Positions 48,861 through 62,232 of a DNA stretch of 64,000 bases are shown piece after piece. The notes below the pieces were generated by a model. That model was not told the origin of the DNA, made no database searches, and was given only the letters and a program-made list of their open reading frames with translations. The DNA is taken from contig CAJFCJ010000007.1 in the NCBI GenBank assembly GCA_904063045.1, positions 3,665,404 to 3,729,403 on the forward strand, written 5' to 3'. The translations under genes were made by a program, and so were the position numbers. Origin of the DNA: Dimorphilus gyrociliatus (lineage: Eukaryota; Annelida; Polychaeta; Dinophilidae). Position 1 is the stretch's first letter. Each line of letters opens with the position of its first letter.

Positions 48861-51800
48861 TTAAATTAATGTTGATGCGATAGCAGCATCATTTTCCTGA
48901 TAAAGGGGATTGAATATCCCTACAGATTCTGAGAAAAGAGATCTTGTTAGTCCGTTTAGTTTTTTCTTCCAAGCATAGAATGCCACTAATACTATTAAAC
49001 ATAAAAGAATTAGGCCACTAGAAGTAGATACACCAATAATTAGTGACTTGTCTTCATCTGACGTTAAGCTGTTTTCGTAATTTGATTCATCTTTAGGATA
49101 TGGAGGAAAAAAGAAAAAAGAAACGATGAAAATAGTTATACTGTATACTACTCTTTTTAAGAAGAGTTTATTATAATAATTCATACTTTGACATGGAAAA
49201 TCCCAAAACGTTCCCACAGGACTTCCCCTACATATTTGACATTTTTCCTCTCCATTATAAATTTGTTTTGTGTTACTTTTACAAAATTGACACCGTCCGT
49301 CTTTTAGGAAAGTTCCACTTGGGCAAACAACTAAAAAAGTATTATAAATAATATTCGTAGTTCATTTAATATAATTGATAATAAAAGGCAAACTGTTTGT
49401 TTACCGCATGTTTTTGTATTATATAATTCCATTTCACCGTAGTCGCATGTTTTCTTAATTGGTATTGAATATTCAAATCTAATGATATTTATGTTGAACA
49501 AACTCGTTCCATTCCATAAACGATATGTTATACTTCCGTTTTTCACTCTAGTTTGAAAATCTTTTAACATCATTTCTAGATCATCCAACGTTTTAATCGA
49601 TTTACAAGATTCACAACTATTCAACAGTGTTGATGAGGAGTGTGTCGTAGTGACCAGCCGAAAGGCTAAAGTAGTCGATTTTTCAAGATATTTCAAATAT
49701 AATTTAGAATTTTGCAGCTGATCTTCAATGAGTGATAGAGTTAGACTATCTAAACTATAATTACTTTCTATAAAGTTTGTAGTAGTATACTCTAAAGTAC
49801 CATTCGTTATAAATTTCTTATCTTTGACAGCTGCATAGAAAGGTGATGAAATTAAACTTTTGAAATACATGAATTATTAAATAAATTGTCTACCAATGCA
49901 TGCAATAAATGACCATATAGGCTTAAAACGTTCATTCCAACGTCCTTTAGTTGAACAGTTAAAGATTTTTGGTATTTCGTTTAACAATTGATAATTATTC
50001 AAACATTTAATTTTGCAAGATGAACCCAAACAACTCCAGTAACCATTTTTTATTTCTATAGGAATTTTACATCCTAATCGAAATGATTGACCATATATAG
50101 AATATCGACATGTTTCTTTCAAATCTGTTACATCGATGGCTGAATAGCTCAGCGTATAATTCTTTTTCGGTGAAATAATAAATCGGTCAATGTTTGGTTT
50201 TGTCAATGATTTAATACCGATATTATCTTTTATATTTACAAACTGAGTTTCAATGAGTTTCGTACCATTTTCTTTCAAAGGTATATATCTGTCTTTTGGA
50301 CAGCCGACAGATGGCGGAGTTGTATCTATTTTGGAGAAGAGACAGGGTAATTTTAGAAGTTTATTTAAAGTATATTAAGGCCTAAACCTTAAGGTAGGCT
50401 TACCAACGACCAATACTCGAAAATGACATATTGCTTTGTTGGAAGTAGCCATGAACCTGTAGGCATTACGATTCCATACTAAATGACCTACATCCGGAGA
50501 GACATTAACATTCAAAGATTTACCAAGGGATGTCGCGCGTAAAAAGCTTTTTAAGATCGCATAATTCTTTCCTTTTTCCGTATTTATCTCTTTCGTTTCC
50601 GTTGGACAATTGATAAATTTGACTAAAATACCACGAAAATCATCATATTTTATTTGAAAGTGTGTATTAAAATGCATTTTACCTTTGTCGTCTAAACATT
50701 CAGGACAACATTGACCCTCTTTTTTAATAGACTTATCGCAGTTGAGCGGAAGGCATTTTTGAGTTTTGCACTTAGTTTCGTAGTATGAAGAATGACCGGA
50801 AGACGTACACGTACATATTGTACAATGATCAATTTTAAACATTTCACTTTGCTTATAGATATTTCCGTTATGCAAGCAGCCAAACTTTGATTTAACTCCA
50901 TCAGCGCACCTCTTTCCGCATGATGAACCTAAACAGCATTTTTGAAGAGGTGGACAATCATCATCTTTCTCGCATTCTTTATTCGAACAATTCACTTTTC
51001 CTTCAGACGGACAATTCCCAATACGATCTGTGAAGAATAATGGAAATTTAATTGATGTTCTAGTCCGTGATTTCCACTTTAGGCCTAACCTGTACAATCT
51101 TCGATTTCCTTTAACCAATATTTACCGGACGTGCAAGAACAGCTAATTCTATCTGATGAATCGGTACTGCCTGCAGGACAGGGAGAACAAACATCCGGTC
51201 CTGGTTTAGACTTGAACTCGTTTTTCTGACATTCTTTTTTTTTCATCATAAAGATTCGTATTGTTAAAAGGGAAAAACTTAATAAACTTTTTATTTTAAT
51301 AGAAAACTATAGGATTACATTATTATATTATTAACTTTTAATAGAAATCATTATTGTTTAGTGTCTCTTTTGTTATGTTTTTAGAAAATTAATAACTTAC
51401 TTATACAATTTCCGTTTCCGGATGAAGTATAACCCGGTTTACAAATACAAGATGATATTTGTTTATCAATAATTCGACCACAAACTGTATTTTGTTTTGT
51501 ACAATTTTTAACGCAAAATTTCCATGGTTTCTCTTCCCAATTAGCTTTATCAACGCATGTACTACCATCGTCCAACAGATGACGACCCCCTCTACAAGAA
51601 CAAACCTCTTCCCCTAGGACATTTTTACATATATCCGTACATTTATGATTCACACCGCACTTAGTATGCGTAACCTTTATAGAAATTTGATTAGGCCCTA
51701 TTAGATATTTTACGATAGTTTTGGTCTTTCCGGTTGAAAGGTTCAAACTTTGAATAGAGGGAGGTGTTTGCGTTGAGAAATATAATATACTTTCTCGATT

Positions 51801-54800
51801 CATACATGCTATAGATGTTATATTAGCCAATTTCTCTGTAAGTTTTACTTGTCTACAACCAATTTTAATTGAACTGGAGCAATTCCAGAATTTATGAAAA
51901 TTATTATTTTCAACCAATATAAGATCATCTCCGTCGAAGCACAATCCACGAGGATCGTGAAAGGCTTTTTGATAGACTAACGTTGGCGTTGGTTTGTCAT
52001 CCTTTAATGATACCTTCCATATATTGCTCTCTTTTCTATGTTCAGTATAATACAGATAATTTCCACTGGAATCTATAGTAAGACTTTCGGGATCCTTGAC
52101 AAGATCGACAAAAGTCTTTTTCTGTTTTGTAACTAGATCAATGAATAAGATACGATGATTAAGGGAATCGGCGCAAAATAGACCCTTTCCATCTGCAGTA
52201 ACTATAATCTGCTTAATCAAAGTGCCCTTTGAAATGAGTACTTCCGATTGTTTACTAGTCATGTTTGTTGACTGCAGCGAACCTCTGAAAAAAACAAAAG
52301 CAAACCAATTCAAATTGCAATCATTTAATGTTTTCAAAAAGAGGAAGAATTGTTCTTTTTTAACCTCTGAAGGTCAGTAAAGTAGTAGGTATCTTTAACA
52401 ACGGCTACAGCTGAATATGATGAAAGTACTGGATTCCCTCTGATGATATAGTGAGGCTTAGACGTTTCTCTTAAAGATGATAAAATTATTGATGATTTAT
52501 CGGCGAAAACTATGAAATCTTCTGATTCTGTATGATAATTATACCGTATGTAGGCTTATGCATTGTCTATTGATTATATAATTACCTTTGCATGAACTTT
52601 TATCAGTTGACAGTAATTTAGTATTGTAGCCATCACAATAACACCTCTTTGTATTTTTTGTATCAATTTTCAAGCAGATATCGCAATTCTTAAGTGTACA
52701 AGATGTATCTTGAATAGGTTTTGATTTCATATTAATATACAATGCACCCATTGGTTGTGTAATATTCTTTAGTACGGTTGATTGTTCCTTTAAATATCCA
52801 TTTTTATCGAGTTCTATACGTTCAATTGAACGACTATCCCAATCTGATACGTATAAAACTCCATTACCATTCCCAGTTAATCCTAATGGCGCTTTTAACT
52901 TTAATTTAGTTATTCCTTTAAGTATCGCTTTACTTCCATTTGAAATTGTTAGGAAGTATACACTTCCTGTATGCCATTTGGTCGTAGCAGAATAGTTTGA
53001 ATCGATAATGAATATCCTGCCCGAATTTTCAATAAAAATTCCATTCGGATTATTGAAAGTCGTATTTGAAAAGACAGTTGTTGAATTAGATCCATCTTTA
53101 TTCGATTTCATTAGTCTACCTTGATGATTCCGACCGGTATAGTATAACTGACTATAGTAGGATATACATAAAAAAGAAGTTTTTATAGGGGATAAGGAAG
53201 ATAACTTACTCTTTGTATAAGAATATAGCAATTGGATTGGTGATCTTTCTACTTATTGTTAATTGTTTATCCCCATTCGTCGATACTGATTCTATTCTGT
53301 ACAATTTGCGACTTCCATATTTTTCCATATTTATATTAGCCCTATTTGTAAAGTACAATCTCTTGTCACTGTTATCAAATGCTAGGCCTATTTAAATAGC
53401 GGATTAATGTAAAGAGTTTTTAAACAATAAAAGTAACATAACCATTGGCACTTACCATCGACTATACCTATGGAATGTTTGTCCGATGTTAGTACAACCT
53501 CTCGATTTTGACCACTTAGATGCGCCCTTAAAACGACTCTTTCGACTATATCACTCCAATAGACCATCTTTTTTTAGTTAGTTTTTCATAATTAATAAAT
53601 ATATTAAAGTTGTCTTGGTGACAAAAGCGAAAAATTACCTTTTCTTCCTTGTCGAAAGTAAGGGCAACCGGTCTGACTGATTTAGAGATAATATAGCGTT
53701 CTAGGGGATTATCAGGATCAATGTAGCCAATTTCTCCCTGATCGGCTGAGGCAAATATCAGAACTGTTGTTGGATCTATACATTTGCTCTTCTTCTTGTC
53801 TAATACTTTACCACCTGTCGAGGGGCAACTACAACGATAGGTGGAGGATGATGTTAGTAAGCAAATGTGTGAACATTTATGTTTTCCAGGATTACAAAGT
53901 CGCGATAGAGAGGAACTTTCGTCTTTTTGTAATTGAGTTGTAATTCCAAAATTGCTACCATAATGATCAGAGACAGTACTGTATGTAGATTTCAATAGAT
54001 CAACTTTAATTAGACCAACATTTGATACTGTTACATATGCAAAATCAGAGTCAATAATTAGATCAAAAGCTGGATTCTCTGGTAATAGAATTTTGGATAA
54101 TATCTTTCCACTTGTTGATAGTTTAACAAGAAGATTTGACCATCCACTAACAATATAAATGAATCTATTGAAAAATTATGAAAATATTGGCCATTAAATT
54201 CTAATATATACTATAAAGTATTAAAGAGATTTTACTTCTTGGCTATAAATATCCCATTTGGATTTTTAATAATATTTAAAGATGATACTACGATCTCCCT
54301 TTTTGAACCATCCAATCTAGACCTTTCTACTACCGATCGAACCGAGTCGGTCCAATATAAATAACCTTCTTTTAAATCGGTAAATAAACCTCTTGGAGAT
54401 AAAAGATTATAAATGGGAAATTCTCTCCTTAAACGTCCATCGTACGATGCAACATTAATCTTTCTTCTAGCAGAATCCGTCCAATAGATATTCTTTGAAT
54501 TGCCGTTAACATCAATAGATTCTACTACTGACACTAAAATATAAAAACAATAACCATAATATAGTATATAATCTAATTAGTTAAGTGCAAAAGGAAAAAA
54601 TAGTAGACTGTAATGCCTATGTAACTAGAGAGGTGATTATTCTGTCTAGGCTGAAATACAGTATATGCATTTATTAAATGAAAAACATAAAGTACAATAT
54701 ATAGCAATATAATTAAAGAAAAAATAGTAAATTTAGACAACAAACCATCACTTATTATCTTTTTAACGTTAATTAACGTTAATTGATTAGATGTAACCTT

Positions 54801-55128
54801 TAAATCTGCCGAGTAAATTCCTTTCTGTTCAACAGCCGAATCGGACCAGAATAATTTATTATTTTTCGGATCTACGACAAGGCCGATAATAAAACCGCCC
54901 AACTGTTACGTAATTCATGCCACATATATATATATATATATATATATACTATATACATTATTAATATATGGATATATATATACTGTATAACAGTATATAC
55001 CATACCTTCTTGTAGACACTTCTACTACTAGTTGCATCGTCAACTGAATAGAGAATATCTGTTGAATTACTGTAGAAAATGCCTGTTTGTGTTTTTACAG
55101 CATTGTTATAATTGACAAGAGAGAATTC
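48861..55128 (-). CDS. Mosaic type I membrane receptor (YWTD/EGF/WAP/VWC/HYR/CCP/TM), 5' incomplete
   Basis: Fifteen in-phase exons: 55128-55006, 54902-54746, 54533-54236, 54164-53639, 53567-53456, 53387-53210, 53151-52586, 52527-52365, 52284-51401, 51233-51090, 51027-50404, 50325-49894, 49830-49405, 49330-49187, 49090-48861; 1,668 aa. LDL-receptor YWTD repeats (IYWTDSARRKI, LYWTDSVRS) with an EGF module (CNPGKHKCSHIC...YRCSCP) form up to three propellers (about 1-930). Then an EGF (to 1002), a Cys-rich GCC-type repeat (to 1050), WAP (CPPLQKCCLGSSCGKRC), VWC (GCLHNGNIYKQSE...CCPEC), HYR-like repeats, one CCP, another Cys-rich repeat, a TM (LILLCLIVLVAFYAW) and a 35-aa tail with NPLY. No signal peptide exon was found upstream. 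I know no standard gene with this order. Probably an extracellular ligand receptor or adhesion molecule. Confidence 0.82.
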
Positions 55129-55781
55129 CTAAGAGATTAATAGTTAACTTATGTATAATAAAAAGATAAAAAGAATTGAAAAGTACCATATCTATCACAT
55201 ATTACAGAAGATATAAAGATAGTATAATATAATATTCCTTTAATCATCCTTTAGCGACACTTTCTCATACTTTCTCTTAATTGAGAAATGAACAAATTTT
55301 ACCTATATTCCTTATTATAGGCCTAAATAACATTGTTATGCGATTCCATTACCTTTATAGTTTTTTTTCCCTTTCTTAAGTACTACATAGGATATTAACT
55401 ATATATAAAAAAAAACGACTATAGGCTTTAAAGATTTATTAAAGTTTTATTTTATTTAAAGAGAAATATAAAGAATGAAAGAAGAAAATAAAAAAGAAAA
55501 GCACAATTTAATCTAAGTTCTATAGCAAACCGAGAGAATTCTACTCACGTAGATAGCGAACTAATAATAATTGCTTAACGGACTTGATTCTGTTTTTGTT
55601 TTGAAGCTTGTAAAGAACAAATGCGATAAACGGTATATGTAAATATCTAAATAAGAGAAGAGAAGAAGAGAAAAAGAATAAAGAATATATATATATATAT
55701 ACTGTATATATATATAAATCTTTCGTGTTATTAATGTTTTTGTCTTCTTATTTCTTCTTATTAATTATCTTTTTGTATTGT
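55129..55781. other. Short intergenic region, receptor 5' end expected here
   Basis: A minus-strand donor GTGAGT at about 55547-55552 could end a receptor first exon, but no ATG-bearing exon with matching phase is visible. Short TA repeat at 55686-55701. Confidence 0.35.
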
Positions 55782-56748
55782 TTAGAATTTTCCATCGTTT
55801 GTTACATGTCTACGATTTCCGAATGACATTCCCGATTGGCTTGCGCCTTTGTTAGTTCCACTAGAATTCAGCGGTAAAGCACTTTTACTTTGATCCAAAA
55901 CTTCTTGACTAAAGTTTCTTTGATTTTTTGTAGCCTCTTTTGGTCCAAAACCTGGTCCACCTTTACTTTTGGCTTTTCTTGCTAAACTTTCAAGGCATGT
56001 CATAACTTGAACCATATTTTGTTCTTCGTACAAATCAACAGTTTCGAATAGCTCGTGATCGGGGACACCATAATTTCTGCAAAATTGTATAAACATATTG
56101 ATAGCTTCCATCTTCTTGAAAGCCATGGTAGAAGGTTTAGCATATTTAGCAGGTATGGCATTCTCTTGAATTGCATTAGCCAAAGTAACAAGAATAGTGC
56201 CATCATTGAACGCCTTTCCAATGCATGAAGAATCTGCAGCCTCCGGAAAAGAATTATTATTCCCAATAAGTTCTTGCATCCAATCTAATACTTTTTGAGC
56301 AGCAGCAACATCGTATTTTTCGGTAAGCTAAAAATAAATTATGGAATTAGAGATATCGAACCAGATAAAGTTCTCACAATGTATAAGGCAATTCTATAAA
56401 CGAGACACTACGTCAGTTGTTAGTATAATCGATTATTCTATATAGTAGAATTCATAATAATTATTAGAATATTATTATACTGTATAAAGGTGTGGATATA
56501 ATGACACGGGGGAGGGGCGGAGGGGGTGTGTTATTGAGCTATTTCTTCTCCCAAGATTTTAAGTATGGGAGAAACATACTCTCTATATAGCATAGCAATT
56601 CTTTTTTTTTCGAGAAAAGCGACCGTTTATTAAACGATAAGTCGTATAGCAAATTAAAAAAAAATCAAAGTGCAATAAACCCCACCTTTCTTTGAATATC
56701 GGCTGCTATGCCTGATTTATCTGCTCTTCTTGAACTAGGACTTGCCAT
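55782..56748 (-). CDS. TAGLN: Transgelin/calponin-family CH-domain protein
   Basis: Exons 56748-56686 and 56327-55782 give 202 aa, the usual length of transgelin/SM22. A single calponin-homology domain spans about residues 20-130 (LDWMQELIG, DGTILVTLANAI, FKKMEAINMFIQFCRNYGV, FETVDLYEEQNMVQV). A C-terminal calponin-like actin-binding repeat follows (NKGASQSGMSFGNRRH). The family bundles actin in muscle and in the cytoskeleton. Which paralogue (transgelin-2/3 or Mp20-like) cannot be said. Confidence 0.92.
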
Positions 56749-57087
56749 TGTTGAATAAGTCTTCTCGTTTTCGTTTCTTACTTCAAACTAAACGTTTGAG
56801 ATTAAATACTGATTCTATAAGTGAATCTGTCGAGCGGGGGCCGCAATGTGTCCGGATTCCGTTAGGCCACTAATCACGTGTCATAAATTTTTTTTTTTAA
56901 TTTTTTTATGTTCTTTAATAAATATTCTCCTTGACAGATGGCACTAGTAAACAGTTCAATAAGTTTTACTTTTTAAATTTTATTTTATTTAGCTTTTTTT
57001 ACAAATTCAATCAATTCATTAACAAACAATAGAAATATAGTTATTAATTATAGATTTTCGATAAACTATTTACAACGTTCTTTCACG

Positions 57088-57923
57088 TTATAACAATTTA
57101 CACGACTTTCGGTATCTTTTAAGCTTCTTATTTTTTTTCTTTTTGTCGGGGGCACATTTTCTATAGAATAAAGGTTTAGGTGTGAGTAATTTTATTGACC
57201 GGATATAGCTTTAATTAATACCTGATGTATCTAACTAGAGAATAGAAGGCTTCTTCAACGTTTATAGGTGGATTTTTCGCACTAGTCTCTATATAGGGTA
57301 TCTGTTGGAAGACATTTTGAAAATGACAAGAAATTTGAAGACTTAATGTTTACATACCGAAAATTTATTGGCCAGCTCTACGCCGTCTTCGATGGAGACT
57401 TTTCTAAAGCTATTTAAATCGATCTTATTAGCGACTAGAATCATCGGAAATGAGTCGGTGTCCTTAACGCGAAGAGCCTGACTATGAAACCTCTTGATGG
57501 CTCGGAAACTCCTCTCATCGGTAACTGAGTAGACCAATAAATAGCCGTCCCCCTGACTCATATATTGCTCTCTCATAGCTGAGTACTCTTCCTGGCCGGC
57601 CGTGTCTAGAACTGTAAAAATCAACTAGGTTAACTAGTAACGGGCTTAATTGAACACTAATTACCATCAAGGACACAATTTTCTCCGTCAACAACTGCGT
57701 GTTTAACATACATATCTTCTATTGTAGGATCATACTCTTCTACGAACATTCTTTGGAAGAACTAGAAAAAAGTTCACACTTATTTCTGGTTTTTTGGCTA
57801 TTTACAACCAACTAAACTTACTTGGATAGTTAAAGCAGATTTACCAACCGCGCCGTCCCCTATAACTACCATCTTATAAATTCTAGCGTCTTCGTCGTTC
57901 AACGCTGTAACAGATTTCGACAT
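57088..57923 (-). CDS. MRAS: Ras-family small GTPase, M-Ras/R-Ras-like
   Basis: Exons 57923-57822, 57761-57665, 57611-57358, 57301-57222, 57160-57088 give 201 aa. G motifs are intact: GDGAVGKS (P-loop), YDPTIED switch [21 protein letters not shown] and [24 protein letters not shown] and [12 protein letters not shown] match M-Ras best. The C-terminus is strongly basic ([14 protein letters not shown]) and ends in CKLL, a CaaX box whose final Leu predicts geranylgeranylation. The residue equivalent to H-Ras Gly13 is Ala. I chose the ATG at 57923; an in-frame ATG at 58067 would add 48 unconserved residues. Membrane-bound regulator of MAPK and morphogenesis in the family. Confidence 0.92.
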
Positions 57924-58577
57924 TTTCGCACAGCAGTCTGTTTTATTCCACGTCTCAATTGCCTGTATACACTTATCTCTTCTTTTTATAACTATCCTGG
58001 GGCTCCAGGCACGATACCACTGCTGCTTCCCTAGATTTTCCGGCGTGTTTTGCAATATAGTTTCCAAGCAACTATTGTTTTGAATAATGCATAATCAAAT
58101 TTTATTAAATATTCATGGAAATGTTGAAAAACTAAATTCGTAATCTCTTTTGTGTTTAATTTTACGAGAAATCAAGTTCTCTTTGGAAATTTCAACCGGT
58201 TAAGGACCGGTTTAAAAAATTATTTTTAATTCAAAAGACATTTAATAAATTAGAGTATAAGAATAAAACAATATTATGAGCTTTAATAAACTTTTTATAA
58301 AAGTACGAAAATGCGTTTTTTTAGTTTCGCATTTATTTATTTTGCACAAAAAAGATTAGTCTTTGTAACCTTTATCTCAAGTTTAATAAAAATGCACACG
58401 AACAAGAATTTTATGCCAATAAAATTTTTATAATTGATGTTTTATTTGCTATCAATTAATATGCAATTTTAACATATTTAGCTGAAAACTCTTTACAGGA
58501 AGTTGCAAGTTTTTGCGCAAAACCTTATTTTCGATGAAAACTTCTTTCTGTGGGGAAGAAATTTGCTATGTTTACAA
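57924..58577. other. Shared divergent promoter region, Ras-like / BRAP
   Basis: Head-to-head genes separated by about 650 bp. No exon beyond possible 5' UTR. Confidence 0.5.
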
Positions 58578-60723
58578 ATGAACTACCCCATCTCAATCAG
58601 ATTTGAAATTACCGAGGGTAAAAAAAGCCTTTTAGAAGATATTCGATATACTGGTAATTATTTGAGATTTCAAAGGAAATAAATATAAATTTAATTGCTT
58701 TTTGTAGCATCGAATTATAAGCCTCCGCCAAGTTTCCATGGTTTAACTTACGCCGAAGTCACATCGAATACAATTGTTGATCAAAAAGAAAGGGCTAATT
58801 GTTTGGGTTATCGGACACCTATTCAATACACAATTGAAACGATTTTAGGTAAATAAGAAATGTTGTTTATTTCATAAAAATTACGAAACCTTACGTAATT
58901 TGTAAATCATGTTGGGAATTAGTAATCGCTATTCACACTTTTCGGATTCCAGTTCCATAATGACAATTTACGTTGTTTAGGTGAAAATATTAAGGAAAGT
59001 ATGGAAAAAGACGAGAAAGATAGTTGTACAGGAAATGGTAATGTCTCGGAAACACCTTCGACTATAGACACCACTAGTCCAATCAATCAAACCATACGTT
59101 TCATATATGGTAACCCTTCAGTGGAAACTTTTGAGGGAGTTTTACACATCTATAAAGATAACCAGTTCGTCTATATTCTTTGAAAACAATATTCTAAATA
59201 ATAGCCATATTATTGAACAGGAAAGCTGAAGATTGTTCTAGTTCTTTAATTTTAATGATTGCTGTCCCAGCTACTAAAACAACACAAGATATTCTTCAAT
59301 TCCTTGGACCAGTCTCGTACGTTTACTACTGATATAAAACCTTTATTTTTAACAAAAGAATAAAAAATATTTAAATTCCCACTGTAGTATTAAAACTATG
59401 ATTGGAATTTTCTTTAAATCCCCAATAAAATTTTATACTTTACTTTTTTTTGTCACTTTTTAAGCTTTTTTTTATTAATAATGTCAACAGGCTTTGGTTA
59501 GAGCATATACGAATTATTAGGGACTCTACTCCTAATCAATATATGGTTTTAATGAAATTTAGAAATCAGGTAAATATTGAATTGTAAAATGTTTGAAATT
59601 TTAGCTTAACACGAATATTCTATTTCATTAGAAATATGCGGTAGATTTCTTTCAAAATTTTAATGGAAAATCTTGGAATTCACTTGAATCCGAAGCTGTT
59701 CATTTATTGTATACATCGGCTGTTGAGTTATTAACTTCGTCAGAAGGAGGAAGTCTACCTGTTGTTGGTACAACTGAATTACCGACTTGTCCAGTTTGTT
59801 TAGAAAGAATGGACGAGTCGGTTGATAGTATATTGACTATATTATGTAGTCACTCTTTTCATGGATCTTGTCTTGTGAAATGGACTGATACTTCCTGTCC
59901 CGTTTGTAGATATATACAAACACCAGAACAGGATCAAGAAAGCTTGTGTGTACAATGCGATGCCAGACAAGACTTGTGGATTTGTTTAATATGCGGTCAT
60001 GTAGGATGTGGAAGATATTTAGAAGGTCACGCCTATGAACACTATAAATTGACACATCACACGTATTCCATGCAATTAGGAGCAAATCGAGTTTGGGATT
60101 ACGCAGGCGATAGTTACGTGCATAGGCTTGTGCAAAGTTCTGGAGATGGAAAGATTGTCCAAGTCATGAATGAGAGTGAGACATCTGCTGATGATAAAAA
60201 TGATGCCTTGCAATTAGAATATACTTATATTTTAACTAGTCAATTAGAGACTCAGAGACTTTACTTCCAAGAAAAACTAGATCAGATTGAAAGTGAGAGT
60301 AAAAAGCATCAAGATGACCTTAAAGAAGCTTTTAATAACCAGGAAAGAAAACTACACGAAGTTTTAAATAGAATGGATAGATTAGAAAAAGAAAAGAAAA
60401 GTTTAGAACAGAAAAATGCTAGTCTTTCAACACAAGTAAATCGATCAAAAAAAGATCTTGAAGAAGAAAAGCAGTATAATCTCTGTCTTCGCAAAAATCA
60501 GGACGAATGGAGTAAAAAATGTGCAAAACTTGAAGAAACAATTAAAAGGAAAGATACTGAAATACAAAGTTTAGAAGAGCAAGTCCGTGATGTTATGTTC
60601 TCTTTAGATGCTCAAATGAAATTAAAAGAGGAAGCTACAGAAGAAGAGCTCAGATCTTCCTCGATGAGTGTAGATGCTTCAGCACCGCAGCGTTCTCAAC
60701 GCCGTAAATCACGTAAAAAATAA
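58578..60723 (+). CDS. BRAP: BRAP (BRCA1-associated protein / IMP), RING E3 ligase
   Basis: Exons 58578-58653, 58708-58848, 58981-59164, 59221-59316, 59491-59569, 59632-60723 give 555 aa (human 592). BRAP2/RRM-like domain (RFIYGNPSVETFEGVLHIYK, IRIIRDSTPNQYMVLMKF), RING (CPVCLERMDESVDS...SCPVC), UBP zinc finger (LWICLICGHVGCGRYLEGHA, VWDYAGDSYVHRL), then a coiled coil of about 160 residues and a basic tail RRKSRKK. BRAP is a Ras-responsive ubiquitin ligase that limits KSR scaffolding, so it damps MAPK signalling, and it retains NLS cargo. The neighbouring divergent gene is a Ras-type GTPase, about 650 bp away. Confidence 0.95.
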
Positions 60724-62232
60724 ATTACCAATATTTGAAACATGTTAAAGCTAAGTATGCTTGTAAATATTTCCTCAAGTTCTTTTAAGTTTTTTAAAGG
60801 GCATGAAATTCCGTATAAACTGCTGTTATTTCAAGTAAAATACTTAAAAATACACTTGATGTTACAGACACTAATTGGTCTATTTTTCTCTTTTCACCTT
60901 GTTTTTATCACAGTATTTTTAGTTTTGTTTTCTCCTTATTATCATTTAATGATTGTATTTAATTGATGGTAAACAAAATATAAGAATATATTATATATAA
61001 ATTATAAACAATATATAAATATACTCAAACTAATCAACTATTGTAAACGTATCAATTCATCCTTATATATTTCCTTTTTATTTAATTAAATCTTTACTTT
61101 TACATCTTTCAATTAACTTATTGTTGGCACGAAAGGAATGAAACACATAATGGGATATAGAAATATAGAAAGACTCTTTAAAAGGAGTCATTTTAAGATT
61201 TTTTAACAAGAAAAGTAAATAACGTCTGGTGGGAAATTAATCTTTTTTAATTTCACGATTCATAACTTTGGTTGGTTCCATTAGTTCGAGTATTCGATTC
61301 ACTTTCTTCCGATTATTTATAGTATAAGAAATATTCTATAAAAAAGAAAACGGCCTGCCTTCAATTTCTTTAACACGCAAATGGTGTTATCAACCGGAAG
61401 AGAAGGGAAAGTTTCGTTAACTCCGCAGGCGTTTAGCGGGAATGCCTAATTGAGGTGCTAAATTTTTATCTATGTGTTTTAGACTTTGCAATACACTACC
61501 TAATTTACTAGTTTTTTTGCGTTAATTACTTGACTATTGATCACTTGAAAAGTTTTCACTTAAGAGTTTTGAAACCTCTTTATTTTGTCTGGGTCACTTG
61601 AGAAAAACACTGGTGCGTAACGTCCGAAGCGTTAATTAACATGAAAGCTTTTTTGTAAACAATCAGATTGTATTTTTATACTTTTCAATATATTGAATTC
61701 CCTAAGCCTCATCTAAAAATATAAAGAGATAACTTGTTATTTTGAACGCGCGAATGAGCCTTTTTGCAGTCTAACATTCTTTAAATTTTTCAAAGGAACT
61801 TTTTTACGGTGGTCGCTGAAATAGGCCTAACTAGTAGCAGACGTTAATCTTTTTAGCGAATGCGATATACTCTAAATGCTTGACTATTTCAACACAATCA
61901 AAATGGAAGCTAACTGTCAGCCATTTTGAAATGTCTAAAGATTTCTAAATCTCAATATTCCTATGAATAATATGGCCGTTGGCTGACCACGGGACAATTT
62001 ATTCGAAAAGAGCCATTGCTATTAAATTAACTCTATTTATTTTTATTGATTTAACTGCATAAAAGGCGAATTTTCGAAGTCTCAGAGCCCTGCTCCGCAT
62101 TTTCACCCAAGTCTGACTCATTAGGATTAATACAAAAATTGAACAGTCTATACAGCTTCCCTACAAATTTGAGGGGAAACAAGTTGATGTTGAATAATGT
62201 ATGAGTAACGTTTGCTAGTAGACGGCAAGATT
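60724..62232. other. Intergenic region BRAP to HECW
   Basis: Tandem genes on the same strand. No supported exon; an ORF at 60742-60966 is AT-rich and hydrophobic without support. Confidence 0.45.

Noticed and set aside
57924-58067. 48-residue N-terminal extension of the Ras-like GTPase
   Set aside because: Not conserved in Ras proteins; probably 5' UTR that happens to be open.
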